This document shows, in pieces, positions 7,714 to 15,334 of a DNA stretch of 36,472 nucleotides. The first letter of the stretch is position 1. The number at the start of each line of letters is the position of its first letter. The stretch spans positions 1 to 36,472 of the forward strand of contig NZ_CALEFV010000338.1 of assembly GCF_937877005.1 (NCBI RefSeq), given 5' to 3'. This DNA comes from an uncultured Fibrobacter sp. GTDB taxonomy: Bacteria; Fibrobacterota; Fibrobacteria; Fibrobacterales; Fibrobacteraceae. The notes under the pieces were generated by a model. That model was not told the DNA's origin. It made no database searches and saw only the letters and a program-made list of their open reading frames with translations. Made by a program: the position numbers and the translations under genes.

Positions 7714-8196
7714 TTGGAACGCGAAGCTCAAGTTTCTGAATTTGAAGACAAGGTTGTACACATCAACCGTTGCGCAAAGACCGTCAAGGGCGGTCGCCGT
7801 ATGTCCTTCTCCGCTCTCGTTGTCGTTGGCAACAAGAACGGCAAGGTCGGTGTTGGTCTCGGCAAGGCTAAGGAAGTTTCCGAAGCTATCCGCAAGGGTA
7901 CCGAAGCCGCTCAGCGTAACATCGTTGAAGTGCAGCTTCTCGACGGCACCATTCCCCACGACATCGAAGTGAAGAGCGGCGCTACCCGCATCCTCCTGAT
8001 GCCGGCTGCTCCGGGTACTGGCGTTATCGCCGGTGCTGCCGCCCGTGCCGTTCTCGAACTGGCCGGTGTGCGCAACATCCTCACCAAGATTCACGGTTCT
8101 TCCAATCCGAGCACCGTCGTGCGCGCCTGCCTCGAAGGTCTCTTGGCCCAGAAGAACAAACAGGACTGCGCCGCTCTCCGCGGTGCCAGCGTCTAA
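7714..8196 (+). CDS. rpsE: 30S ribosomal protein S5 (probable TTG start)
   Basis: S5 is recognised by INRCAKTVKGGRRMSFSALV, GVGLGKAKEVSEAIRKGTEA and GTGVIAGAAARAVLELAGV. It sits at the mRNA entry site and affects decoding accuracy. Two starts are possible: GTG at 7702, overlapping the rplR stop, and TTG at 7714. I prefer TTG because GAGG (7704-7707) lies six bases before it, and the distance from start to the INR segment then matches E. coli S5 within one residue. The GTG has only a weak AAGG about 15 bases away. The product is 160 residues from TTG or 164 from GTG. Confidence 0.9.
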   Translation: MEREAQVSEFEDKVVHINRCAKTVKGGRRMSFSALVVVGNKNGKVGVGLGKAKEVSEAIRKGTEAAQRNIVEVQLLDGTIPHDIEVKSGATRILLMPAAPGTGVIAGAAARAVLELAGVRNILTKIHGSSNPSTVVRACLEGLLAQKNKQDCAALRGASV

Positions 8197-8209
8197 GGAG
8201 TAATACACG

Positions 8210-8389
8210 ATGAAGAAAGTTCGTATTACTTTGAAAAAGGGTACTGTCCGCCGTCTGCCGATGCACCGCTCCAACGTGGCTGCTCTCGGCCTCCGCAAGA
8301 TCGGACAGTCTGTTGAACACGTTTTGACCCCCAGCATCCAGGGCATGATCAATGCCGTGCGTGACATGGTGACGGTCGAGGAGATCTAA
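8210..8389 (+). CDS. rpmD: 50S ribosomal protein L30
   Basis: This small 59-residue gene sits between rpsE and rplO, the normal L30 position. It starts MKKVRITLKKGTVRRLPMHR and continues with the conserved LGLRKIGQSVEH pattern. AAGGAG lies nine bases before the ATG. L30 is a minor large-subunit protein absent from some lineages, so its retention is a small taxonomic marker. The gene ends with EEI just before the rplO ATG at 8391. Confidence 0.95.
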   Translation: MKKVRITLKKGTVRRLPMHRSNVAALGLRKIGQSVEHVLTPSIQGMINAVRDMVTVEEI

Positions 8390-8390
8390 G

Positions 8391-8831
8391 ATGGAACTCA
8401 ATACTCTCAATCCTGGCAAGGCTGCCAAGGGCAAGAGCCGCAAGCGTATCGGTCGCGGTCCGGGTTCCGGTTGGGGCACCACCGCTGGTCGTGGCCAGAA
8501 GGGTGCCGGCGCTCGTAAGAGTGCTAAGGCCGGTCGTGTCGCCTTCGAAGGCGGCCAGATGCCGATTCACCGTCGCATCCCGAAGCGTGGCTTCAAGCAC
8601 GCCGGTGTTGAATTCCAGATCGTCAACATCAAGAAGCTCGCTTCTTGCAGCGTGACGGATTTCGACGCCCAGGCAATGTTTGACCAGGGTTTCATCAAGA
8701 ACATCGAACTGCCCATCAAGGTCCTCGCTTTTGGTACCATTGACAAGGCAATCAATGTAAAGGTTAACGCCATCAGCGAAAAGGCCAAGGCCGTGATTGA
8801 AGCTGCTGGCGGCAAAGTCGAGATCATCTAA
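8391..8831 (+). CDS. rplO: 50S ribosomal protein L15
   Basis: The 146-residue protein has the glycine- and arginine-rich N-terminus of L15 (KGKSRKRIGRGPGSGWGTTA and GRGQKGAGARKSAKAG), followed by FEGGQMPIHRRIPKRGFKH. L15 organises 23S rRNA during late large-subunit assembly. GAGG lies in the end of rpmD. The stop overlaps secY as TAATG. Confidence 0.97.
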   Translation: MELNTLNPGKAAKGKSRKRIGRGPGSGWGTTAGRGQKGAGARKSAKAGRVAFEGGQMPIHRRIPKRGFKHAGVEFQIVNIKKLASCSVTDFDAQAMFDQGFIKNIELPIKVLAFGTIDKAINVKVNAISEKAKAVIEAAGGKVEII

Positions 8832-10192
8832 TGGAAGCTCTCAAGAAAGCCATAGATGCGTTCATCAATGCTTTTAAGATTGAAGACCTGCGTAAGAAGC
8901 TCCTTTTTACGCTCGGTCTTTTGATCGTTTATCGCATTGGTGCGCACATCACCATCCCCGGAGTGAATTCTGCGGTGCTCGCGGAATACTTCCGTAACTC
9001 GAATAATTTGTTCGGCCTGTATGACTCCTTCACGGGCGGTGCCTTTGCAAAGGCCACCATCTTCGCCCTGGGTATCATGCCCTACATTAGCGCGAGCATC
9101 ATCATTCAGTTGATGGGCTCCGTTATTCCCGCCATCCAGATGTTGCAGAAGGAAGGCCAGGAAGGGCGCGCAAAGCTGAACCAGTATACCCGTTACTTTA
9201 CGGTGGCGCTCGCTGCCCTGCAGGGATGGGGCATTTCCGTGTGGCTTTCGTCACTTAAGGTGACAACCGCTACCGGTGCCGGAGTGTCGGTCTTGGCTGA
9301 TGACTTCGCTTCTGGTGCCGGAAACATCGGTTTCCGTTTACTAGCTACCCTGACCTTCACCGCCGGTACGATCTTCGTGATGTACCTGGGCGAGCAGATT
9401 ACCTCGCACGGTGTGGGTAACGGTATTTCTCTTATCATCTTCGCCGGTATCGTCGGTGGCCTTCCGCGGGCTGCCCTTGCAGAAATCGAAATGTTTAAGG
9501 AAGACATCCAGCCCCTCGCCATCGAGATCTTCATCTTGGCGATCGTGGTGCTGATTGTCGGCTTTATCGTTTTCGTGGAGCAGGCGAACCGTCGCATTCC
9601 ACTCCAAAGTCCTCGTAGGACAGTCGGTTCCAAGGTCGTGGGCGGCCAGTCCAGCTATCTGCCTTTCAAGGTGAATACTGCTGGCGTGATTCCCGTGATC
9701 TTTGCGTCGTGTATCATGTTCATTCCGGCCATGATCGCTTCCTGGTTCCCGAATGTTTCTGCGATGCAGTCCTTTGCGGCCGCATTCATCCCGGGTCATA
9801 TCACCTATAGCGTGATCTTTGGCCTCCTGATTATATTCTTCACCTACTTCTACACGGCAATCCAGTACAACCCTAACGACATTGCCGAAAACCTCAAGAG
9901 AAGTGGTGGATTTATACCGGGATACCGTCCGGGTAAGCAGACCGCAGAGTACATAGACCATGTTTTGACCCGAATTTCTCTTCCGGGTTCGCTGTTCCTC
10001 GCTCTAATCAGCGTCGGACCGCTCCACCTGAAAGACGCACTCAATATGAGTTTCTATATTGGGGGCACCTCGGTGCTTATCGTGGTCGGTGTGGCGTTGG
10101 ATACGCTTCGTCAACTCGAAGCCCAACTGCATACCAAGAATTATGAAGGTTTCCTCAAGCATGGCCGCATCCGCGGCAGGATGGCGTCTTAG
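8831..10192 (+). CDS. secY: Protein translocase subunit SecY
   Basis: The 453-residue membrane protein is the channel of the Sec translocon in the inner membrane. It shows the expected series of about ten hydrophobic helices. Family motifs include TLGLLIVYRIGAHITIPGV, ALGIMPYISASIIIQLMGS (TM2), GEQITSHGVGNGISLIIFAG, and RRIPLQSPRRTVGSKVVGGQ in the ribosome-binding cytoplasmic loop, then YNPNDIAENLKRSGGFIPGY. The position after rplO is the conserved one. infA follows directly by a TAGTG overlap; adk and map, often found here, are absent. Confidence 0.97.
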   Translation: MEALKKAIDAFINAFKIEDLRKKLLFTLGLLIVYRIGAHITIPGVNSAVLAEYFRNSNNLFGLYDSFTGGAFAKATIFALGIMPYISASIIIQLMGSVIPAIQMLQKEGQEGRAKLNQYTRYFTVALAALQGWGISVWLSSLKVTTATGAGVSVLADDFASGAGNIGFRLLATLTFTAGTIFVMYLGEQITSHGVGNGISLIIFAGIVGGLPRAALAEIEMFKEDIQPLAIEIFILAIVVLIVGFIVFVEQANRRIPLQSPRRTVGSKVVGGQSSYLPFKVNTAGVIPVIFASCIMFIPAMIASWFPNVSAMQSFAAAFIPGHITYSVIFGLLIIFFTYFYTAIQYNPNDIAENLKRSGGFIPGYRPGKQTAEYIDHVLTRISLPGSLFLALISVGPLHLKDALNMSFYIGGTSVLIVVGVALDTLRQLEAQLHTKNYEGFLKHGRIRGRMAS

Positions 10193-10410
10193 TGGCTAAA
10201 GAAGAAGGCATACAAGTAGAAGGTGTTGTGTTGGAAGCTCTCCCCAACGCTTTCTTCCGTGTCCAACTCGGAAATGGCCACGAGATTCTCGCTCATGTTT
10301 CTGGAAAAATGCGTCGGCATTTCATCCGAATTTTGCCGGACGACAAAGTGTTGGTAGAAATTTCTCCCTACGATCTGAATCGTGGAAGAATCACATACCG
10401 TTACAAGTAA
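10192..10410 (+). CDS. infA: Translation initiation factor IF-1 (GTG start)
   Basis: The 72-residue single OB-fold protein begins MAKEEGIQVEGVVLEALPNA and ends SPYDLNRGRITYRYK, both nearly invariant in IF-1. It binds the 30S A site during initiation. GTG at 10192 overlaps the secY TAG stop, and AGGA lies about ten bases upstream. The start is secure because the family always begins MAKE or similar. Confidence 0.97.
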   Translation: MAKEEGIQVEGVVLEALPNAFFRVQLGNGHEILAHVSGKMRRHFIRILPDDKVLVEISPYDLNRGRITYRYK

Positions 10411-10438
10411 TAGGTATTTTCAAAGAAAGGTCAAACCT

Positions 10439-10555
10439 ATGAAAATCAAAGCCTCCATCAAACCCAGGTGTGAAAACTGCAAGATCATCCGTCGTAAGGG
10501 TGTATTGCGCATCATCTGTTCGAAGAACCCCCGTCACAAGCAGAAGCAGGGATAA
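10439..10555 (+). CDS. rpmJ: 50S ribosomal protein L36, zinc form
   Basis: This 38-residue gene encodes MKIKASIKPRCENCKIIRRK and a tail ending NPRHKQKQG. The zinc ligands of the C+ L36 type are all present: C11, C14, C27 and H33. L36 is the smallest large-subunit protein and joins late. An AAAGG lies upstream of the ATG. The gene order infA-rpmJ-rpsM is typical. Confidence 0.96.
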   Translation: MKIKASIKPRCENCKIIRRKGVLRIICSKNPRHKQKQG

Positions 10556-10564
10556 GGAGATCGT

Positions 10565-10933
10565 ATGGCACGTATCGCTGGTGTCGATTTACCGAAAAAC
10601 AAGACTGTTGAATACGGTCTGACGGCAATCTATGGTGTCGGTCTGTTCACCGCTAACAAGGTCTGTGCTCAGCTGGGCATTGACAAGAACAAGAAGTGTG
10701 ACGACCTGACTGAAGAAGAACAAGGTAAGATTCGCCATCTCTTGGAAGACGAATACTCCGTGGAAGGTCAGCTCCGCGCAGAAATTACCTTGAACATTAA
10801 GCGTCTGCAGGATATTGGCTGCTATCGCGGCATCCGCCACCGCAAGGGCCTTCCGGTCCGCGGTCAGCGTTCCCGCACCAACGCCCGCACTCGTAAGGGC
10901 CCCAAGAAAACTGTGGCTAACAAGAAGAAGTAA
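10565..10933 (+). CDS. rpsM: 30S ribosomal protein S13
   Basis: The 122-residue protein begins MARIAGVDLPKNKTVEYGLT, has the helix-hairpin-helix segment IYGVGLFTANKVC, and ends with RGLPVRGQRTRTNART-like sequence (here KGLPVRGQRSRTNARTRKGP). S13 contacts the P-site tRNA and the large subunit. TAAGGAG precedes the ATG. It is the first gene of the alpha cluster proper. Confidence 0.97.
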   Translation: MARIAGVDLPKNKTVEYGLTAIYGVGLFTANKVCAQLGIDKNKKCDDLTEEEQGKIRHLLEDEYSVEGQLRAEITLNIKRLQDIGCYRGIRHRKGLPVRGQRSRTNARTRKGPKKTVANKKK

Positions 10934-10944
10934 GGAGATTCCTC

Positions 10945-11385
10945 GTGGCTGAAGAAGAAATTAAGGAAACTGCTGCCGCTGCCGAAGCTCCGGTCGCTGC
11001 TGCTGAAGAAGTCAAGGTCAAGAAGGGCAAGAAGCGCATTGATATCCAGGGTATCGCCTGCGTGTTCGCTTCCTTCAACAATACAATCGTTTCTATCACC
11101 GATGCTCGCGGTAACGTGGTCGCTTGGGGCTCTCCCGGTAACTCCGGTTTCAAGGGCTCTCGCAAGAGCACACCGTTTGCTGCCCAGCTCGCCGCTGAAG
11201 TCGCTGCCCACAAGGCTTTCGATCTCGGCATGCGCAAGGTAGATGTCCGCGTCAAGGGTGCCGGTGGTGGTCGTGAATCCGCCGTCCGCGCTATCAAGAA
11301 TGCGGGCCTCGAAGTTCTCTCTATTCGAGACGTGACGGGCGTTCCGCACAATGGTTGCCGTCCTAAAAAGAAGAGAAGAGTCTAA
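10945..11385 (+). CDS. rpsK: 30S ribosomal protein S11 with acidic/alanine-rich N-terminal extension (GTG start)
   Basis: The core from about residue 30 is clear S11: IACVFASFNNTIVSITDARG, GFKGSRKSTPFAAQLAAEVA and the C-terminal DVTGVPHNGCRPKKKRRV. The 146-residue product is longer than the usual about 129 because of an N-terminal stretch rich in Glu and Ala (EEEIKETAAAAEAPVAAAEE), then lysines. The GTG at 10945 follows TAAGGAG with good spacing, which supports the long start. S11 lies on the platform near the Shine-Dalgarno helix. rpsD, the usual next gene, is missing. Confidence 0.95.
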   Translation: MAEEEIKETAAAAEAPVAAAEEVKVKKGKKRIDIQGIACVFASFNNTIVSITDARGNVVAWGSPGNSGFKGSRKSTPFAAQLAAEVAAHKAFDLGMRKVDVRVKGAGGGRESAVRAIKNAGLEVLSIRDVTGVPHNGCRPKKKRRV

Positions 11386-11403
11386 TTCAAAGAGGTATCG
11401 CCA

Positions 11404-12378
11404 ATGATGTGGAAATCACTTCAGATGCCGCGCAGCTTCCAGAAAGTGGAAACCGGCGAAGATGGTCGCTACGCCAAGTTTGTCGTAGAGGCTTTGGAAC
11501 GTGGCTGGGGAATCACCCTCGGTAACGCCCTCCGTCGTTCGCTCCTTTCCTCCCTGCAGGGTGCGGCTATTGTCTCCGTGAAAATTGAAGGCGTAGACAA
11601 GGAATTTTCGACGCTCCCGGGTGTCAAGGAAGATGTCACCGACATTATCCTGAATCTTAAGAGCATCCGCGTCAAGCTCCTGTCCGACCATGACGAAACG
11701 CTCCGCCTGGACATGTCCGGCGAAGGCGAAGTCACGGCCAAGGACTTCATGGACAATCCGAATGTCGCTATTCTGACTCCGGATGTTCATATTGCAACTT
11801 TGAACGGTAACGCGTCGCTTTCCCTGGAAGTGAAGATTTCCAGCGGCCGCGGCTATGTCACTGCCGACGAGTTGAAGGACAAGGACGCTCCGATTGGCGT
11901 TATCGCCATGGATGCGAACTTCAACCCGGTGCAGAAAGTCGCGATGCACATCAGCGATACCCGCGTGGGCCAGAAGACGGACTACAACCGTCTGGAACTT
12001 GAGATTACGACTGATGGTTCCATCGATCCTGAAGACGCTCTCGCATACGCTGCGAAGCTCCTCATGGACCACCTGGAAATCTTCATCAACTTCGAAGGTG
12101 ATCTCGAAAGCCCCGAAGAACTGGAAATGGACGAAGAACGTCAGCGTATCGCCCAGCAGCTCCGCACCCGTGTGGACGACCTGGAACTTTCCGTTCGCTC
12201 GAGCAACTGCCTCCGTATGGCCAACATCCATACCGTTGGCGAACTTGTGCGCAACAAGGAAAACGATATGCTTAAATACAAGAACTTCGGTCGGAAGTCC
12301 TTGGTGGAACTTAACGAGGTGTTGACGTCGATGGGCCTTTCCTTTGGCATGGACGTCGATGAATACTTGAAGGATTAA
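11404..12378 (+). CDS. rpoA: DNA-directed RNA polymerase subunit alpha
   Basis: The 324-residue protein has the N-terminal assembly domain, including FVVEALERGWGITLGNALRR and the LSSLQGAAIVSVKIEGVDKE segment, and a C-terminal domain with LELSVRSSNCLRMANIHTVG and KNFGRKSLVELNEVL (about residues 258-310). The latter binds UP elements and activators. GAGG at 11392-11395 is eight bases before ATG 11404; a second ATG follows immediately. The gene lies between rpsK and rplQ. Confidence 0.98.
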   Translation: MMWKSLQMPRSFQKVETGEDGRYAKFVVEALERGWGITLGNALRRSLLSSLQGAAIVSVKIEGVDKEFSTLPGVKEDVTDIILNLKSIRVKLLSDHDETLRLDMSGEGEVTAKDFMDNPNVAILTPDVHIATLNGNASLSLEVKISSGRGYVTADELKDKDAPIGVIAMDANFNPVQKVAMHISDTRVGQKTDYNRLELEITTDGSIDPEDALAYAAKLLMDHLEIFINFEGDLESPEELEMDEERQRIAQQLRTRVDDLELSVRSSNCLRMANIHTVGELVRNKENDMLKYKNFGRKSLVELNEVLTSMGLSFGMDVDEYLKD

Positions 12379-12380
12379 AA

Positions 12381-12845
12381 ATGAGACACGGTGTAAAAAA
12401 CAAGAAATTGGGCGTGAATGCCCAGCACAAGCGTGCCATCCTCCGCGCCCTTACCACTTCCATTATCGAGAAGGGCATGGAAGCTGAACAGTCTGCCCGC
12501 TACGTGCGCACGACTCTCCACAAGGCCAAGCTCGTTCGCGGCTGCGTGGATCGCATGGTTACTTATGCAAAGAAGGGCGACCTTTCTGCACGTCGTGAAG
12601 CTTCCCGCTTCGTGATGAGCCCGAAGGCCGTGCAGGACCTCTTCGCTACGATTGGTCCTCGCTACGCTTCCCGCAACGGTGGCTATACTCGCATCATCAA
12701 GCTCGGCCCGAACCGCGCCGGTGACGCATCCGAAATGGCTCTCGTCGGTCTCGTCGAAGACGAAATCGTCGTGAAGACCAAGAAGGCTGCCGAACCCGCC
12801 AAGGCTGAAGCTGTGAGCATGGTCGAAGGCGAAAGCAAGGCTTAA
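12381..12845 (+). CDS. rplQ: 50S ribosomal protein L17
   Basis: The 154-residue product begins MRHGVKNKKLGVNAQHKRAI, the L17 signature, and contains YTRIIKLGPNRAGDASEMAL. A lysine-, alanine- and glutamate-rich tail (VKTKKAAEPAKAEAVSMVEG) extends past the usual bacterial length of 115-130 residues. L17 binds 23S rRNA near the exit site. It is the last gene of the superoperon and is followed by a terminator. Confidence 0.97.
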   Translation: MRHGVKNKKLGVNAQHKRAILRALTTSIIEKGMEAEQSARYVRTTLHKAKLVRGCVDRMVTYAKKGDLSARREASRFVMSPKAVQDLFATIGPRYASRNGGYTRIIKLGPNRAGDASEMALVGLVEDEIVVKTKKAAEPAKAEAVSMVEGESKA

Positions 12846-12867
12846 TTGATCTTTGCCTAAAGATTGA

Positions 12868-12900
12868 AAAGGGACCCGATTCAAGTCGGGTCCTTTTTTT
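12868..12900 (+). terminator. Intrinsic terminator of the ribosomal superoperon
   Basis: A perfect 8-bp stem (GGACCCGA at 12872-12879 with TCGGGTCC at 12885-12892) and a six-base loop is followed directly by seven or more T. The A-run before the stem would extend pairing with the T-run. It lies 25 bases after the rplQ stop and separates it from the polysaccharide genes. Confidence 0.92.
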
Positions 12901-12917
12901 GTGAAAGTACTTTTTTG

Positions 12918-12923
12918 TATTTT
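12918..12923 (+). promoter_or_regulatory. Predicted -10 box of the export gene, almost leaderless
   Basis: TGTATTTTT lies seven bases before ATG 12932, after a T-rich tract. Taking TATTTT as -12 to -7 puts the transcription start at about 12930. No Shine-Dalgarno sequence lies between this box and the ATG. No convincing -35 is seen. Confidence 0.4.
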
Positions 12924-12931
12924 TTTAAGAC

Positions 12932-14113
12932 ATGTATCGTTTTATCGCTTTCTTATTGTTGATGGTCGCTTTTGCCTTTGCAGACGACAGCGGTGGCGGT
13001 AGCCTGTTCAAGGCTTCCGTGCTGGGTTCTTCGGGCGTGGGACCTGCTTCGCGTAGCTCGGTGGCGCTGGAACCTGCCTATGCGGAATCGCCCGTGGATT
13101 CCGACTATGTCATTGGCCCCGGCGACTATTTTGACTTGATGTTCGAATCGAATTACCTCTCGGTGCAGGTATACCCCGATGGTTCCATTGCCGTGGAAGA
13201 GTGCGGCTCGGTGCAGGTTGGCGGCAAGACCGTCAACGAGGCTCGCGAACTGATTCTTGACTTGCTTTCGAAGCGCTATAAGCGCGAGGAATGTTTCGTG
13301 CAGCTTGCCGCCCTGAAAAAGTTCAGGGTGAACGTCATGGGCGCTGTCGTACTTGTAGGCCAGCACCAGGTGGATCCGCAGACGCGTCTTAGCTACTTTA
13401 TGCGCCAGATCGGCGGAACGCTCCCGAACGCGAATACCGAGGACTTCATGGTGTTCCGCGGCAAGGACACGATTCACGTGAACTATAGCGCGATGGCTGC
13501 GAAGGGTAATTTCGATGACGACATCATGCTTGTCCAGGGTGACCGCGTGTTCGTTCCCTATATCGATGTCGGCGACAACATCACCTTGATTTTCCCGGGC
13601 TACAGGACGGCGCTTACCTACCAGGAAGGCCGCACGCTGCAGGACTATTTTGACCTCGCCGGCGGCAATCGCATGAACAACATGGGTTACAAGGCGGTTT
13701 GCATCAGGGAACCCGGCCAGGCTCCCCGCTGGGTATCCTTGTCCGAAATGAGACAGACGACGATTGCGCCCAATTCGGAAGCGGAATTTTCCGTGCAGGA
13801 CATGCTCGTATACGTGGGCGGAGCCGTGAACTATATCGGCCGCTTCCCCTACAATCCGTCGTGGCATGCTATCGACTATATCGGTGCCGCAGGCATCAAC
13901 ACGATTACGGGTTCCTGGAACCAGGTCAAGGTCTGGCGCGGCAAGGATCCCAAGGCGCTCAAGATGAGCGTGACGGAAGACCAGATCCTGCCGGGAGACT
14001 ACATCGAGATTCCCAAGAGCCATTACGAGTCGTTCAAGGATTTCACGTTGTTCCTAGCGTCGCTCTTGACGGTGATTTCTTCGGCATTCATCATTTACGT
14101 CAACTACAAGTAA
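12932..14113 (+). CDS. Polysaccharide export protein, Wza/OPX type
   Basis: The 393-residue protein has a signal peptide (hydrophobic residues 4-16, likely cut after AFA before DDSGGG) without a lipobox cysteine. The Poly_export domain follows at about residues 54-125, with the family motif VIGPGDYFDLMFESNYLSVQ and then VYPDGSIAVEECG. Two or more SLBB-like segments follow (GAVVLVGQHQV; DMLVYVGGAVNYIGRFPYN), and a C-terminal hydrophobic helix lies at about 373-391. OPX proteins form the outer-membrane exit for capsule or exopolysaccharide. It is first in a row with a co-polymerase (3-base gap) and a polymerase. The lack of a lipidation cysteine differs from classical Wza. Confidence 0.85.
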   Translation: MYRFIAFLLLMVAFAFADDSGGGSLFKASVLGSSGVGPASRSSVALEPAYAESPVDSDYVIGPGDYFDLMFESNYLSVQVYPDGSIAVEECGSVQVGGKTVNEARELILDLLSKRYKREECFVQLAALKKFRVNVMGAVVLVGQHQVDPQTRLSYFMRQIGGTLPNANTEDFMVFRGKDTIHVNYSAMAAKGNFDDDIMLVQGDRVFVPYIDVGDNITLIFPGYRTALTYQEGRTLQDYFDLAGGNRMNNMGYKAVCIREPGQAPRWVSLSEMRQTTIAPNSEAEFSVQDMLVYVGGAVNYIGRFPYNPSWHAIDYIGAAGINTITGSWNQVKVWRGKDPKALKMSVTEDQILPGDYIEIPKSHYESFKDFTLFLASLLTVISSAFIIYVNYK

Positions 14114-14116
14114 TTT

Positions 14117-15322
14117 ATGGAAAAGCACGAATCAGTAGGACTTGTGGAGATATGCCTTCGGTTGTTGAACAACGACCTGAAGCACTTCAAGCTGTGCGCT
14201 TTCATTGTCCTTTTGCCCACGCTCGCGGTCTTTGTCGCGGTGATGTGGATTATCAAGCCTATTTACGCTGCCCAGGCCGTCGTGACGCCGCCGGCATCTA
14301 CGCAGAACACCATGGGCAATCTGAGTTCCATGCTCGGCGGAATGTCCGGTGGAATGGGTTCGCTGCTAGGCCTTTCCTCTAGCGACGAGGACGTGAACGC
14401 GGTGTGGACGATCCTCTGTTCCTGGGAACTTCACGATCAGGTTATCAAGGAATTCAACCTGGCGGAGCACTATGAGTTCGACGGAGATTTCCATGCGGAC
14501 TTGCTCAAGGAATTCAGGAAGAACTTCGGTGTCGAGATGAACAAGGAGGACATGTTTGCAATCTCGATCGAAGACAAGGATTACAAGCTTGCAGCGAAGA
14601 TGGTGCAGTTCATTCTGGAAAAGGCTGACTCCGCCTACAATGCGTTCAAGACTTCACAGGCGCGCCAGTCCAGGATTTATTTCCAGAGCAGGCTCGATTC
14701 TTGCGAAAGGAACATCGATTCGCTGCTCAACGACTTTGTCAAGTTCCAGGCCGACAACAATTTCTATGACCCCGAAATCCAGATGGAAGCGACGCTCAAG
14801 TATCTGGGCGCCCTGCAGACGACCCGCGAGGAGGTCGCCATCGAGATGGCTTTCGAGAAGGCCGACCGTGGCGAGAAGAGCAAGCGCTACGAGGAGCTCT
14901 CCAAGCGTTACCAGAGCGTGAATGCTGCCGTGAACGGGGCGCTTAAGGGCAAGCACGAGAATATGGGCATGGTGGCGCTCAAGAAGTCGCCGGAACTTGC
15001 AGCCGAGTATATGCGCCGCGAAACGGAAATCCGCGTGCAGGAAGCCATGTACAAGCTCCTGCGCCAGCAGAGTGAACAGATGCGCCTCGAAGAGGCGAAG
15101 ATGCTCACGAACCTGCACGTGCTGGAACCGCCCTGGGAAAACGACAAGAAGGTTCGTCCGAGACGCGGTATTCTCCTGATGTTCACGACGTTCGTCTCGT
15201 TCCTGCTTGCGACCCTGGTTGCGAATTTCCTCGAGTTCATGCGCAACGAGCGCGAGAAAAAGTCCGGCACCGCAGCCGAATGGGAACTCCTTCTCAAGAG
15301 ACTGGCGTTCTGGCGCCGGTAG
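14117..15322 (+). CDS. Polysaccharide co-polymerase, Wzz/chain-length determinant type
   Basis: The 401-residue protein has the two-helix PCP layout: TM1 at about residues 26-49 (FIVLLPTLAVFVAVMWIIKP) and TM2 at about 352-374 (GILLMFTTFVSFLLATLVAN), with a large periplasmic part between. After TM1 comes a Gly/Met/Ser-rich stretch and then DEDVNAVWTILCSWELHDQV, typical of Wzz-family proteins. A long helical, likely coiled-coil region spans about 165-330. A PxxP-like segment (LEPPWENDKKVRPRR) precedes TM2. There is no Walker-type tyrosine kinase domain. Such proteins set glycan chain length and couple polymerase to the export protein encoded just upstream. Confidence 0.82.
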   Translation: MEKHESVGLVEICLRLLNNDLKHFKLCAFIVLLPTLAVFVAVMWIIKPIYAAQAVVTPPASTQNTMGNLSSMLGGMSGGMGSLLGLSSSDEDVNAVWTILCSWELHDQVIKEFNLAEHYEFDGDFHADLLKEFRKNFGVEMNKEDMFAISIEDKDYKLAAKMVQFILEKADSAYNAFKTSQARQSRIYFQSRLDSCERNIDSLLNDFVKFQADNNFYDPEIQMEATLKYLGALQTTREEVAIEMAFEKADRGEKSKRYEELSKRYQSVNAAVNGALKGKHENMGMVALKKSPELAAEYMRRETEIRVQEAMYKLLRQQSEQMRLEEAKMLTNLHVLEPPWENDKKVRPRRGILLMFTTFVSFLLATLVANFLEFMRNEREKKSGTAAEWELLLKRLAFWRR

Positions 15323-15334
15323 GCGGTAGCCATT

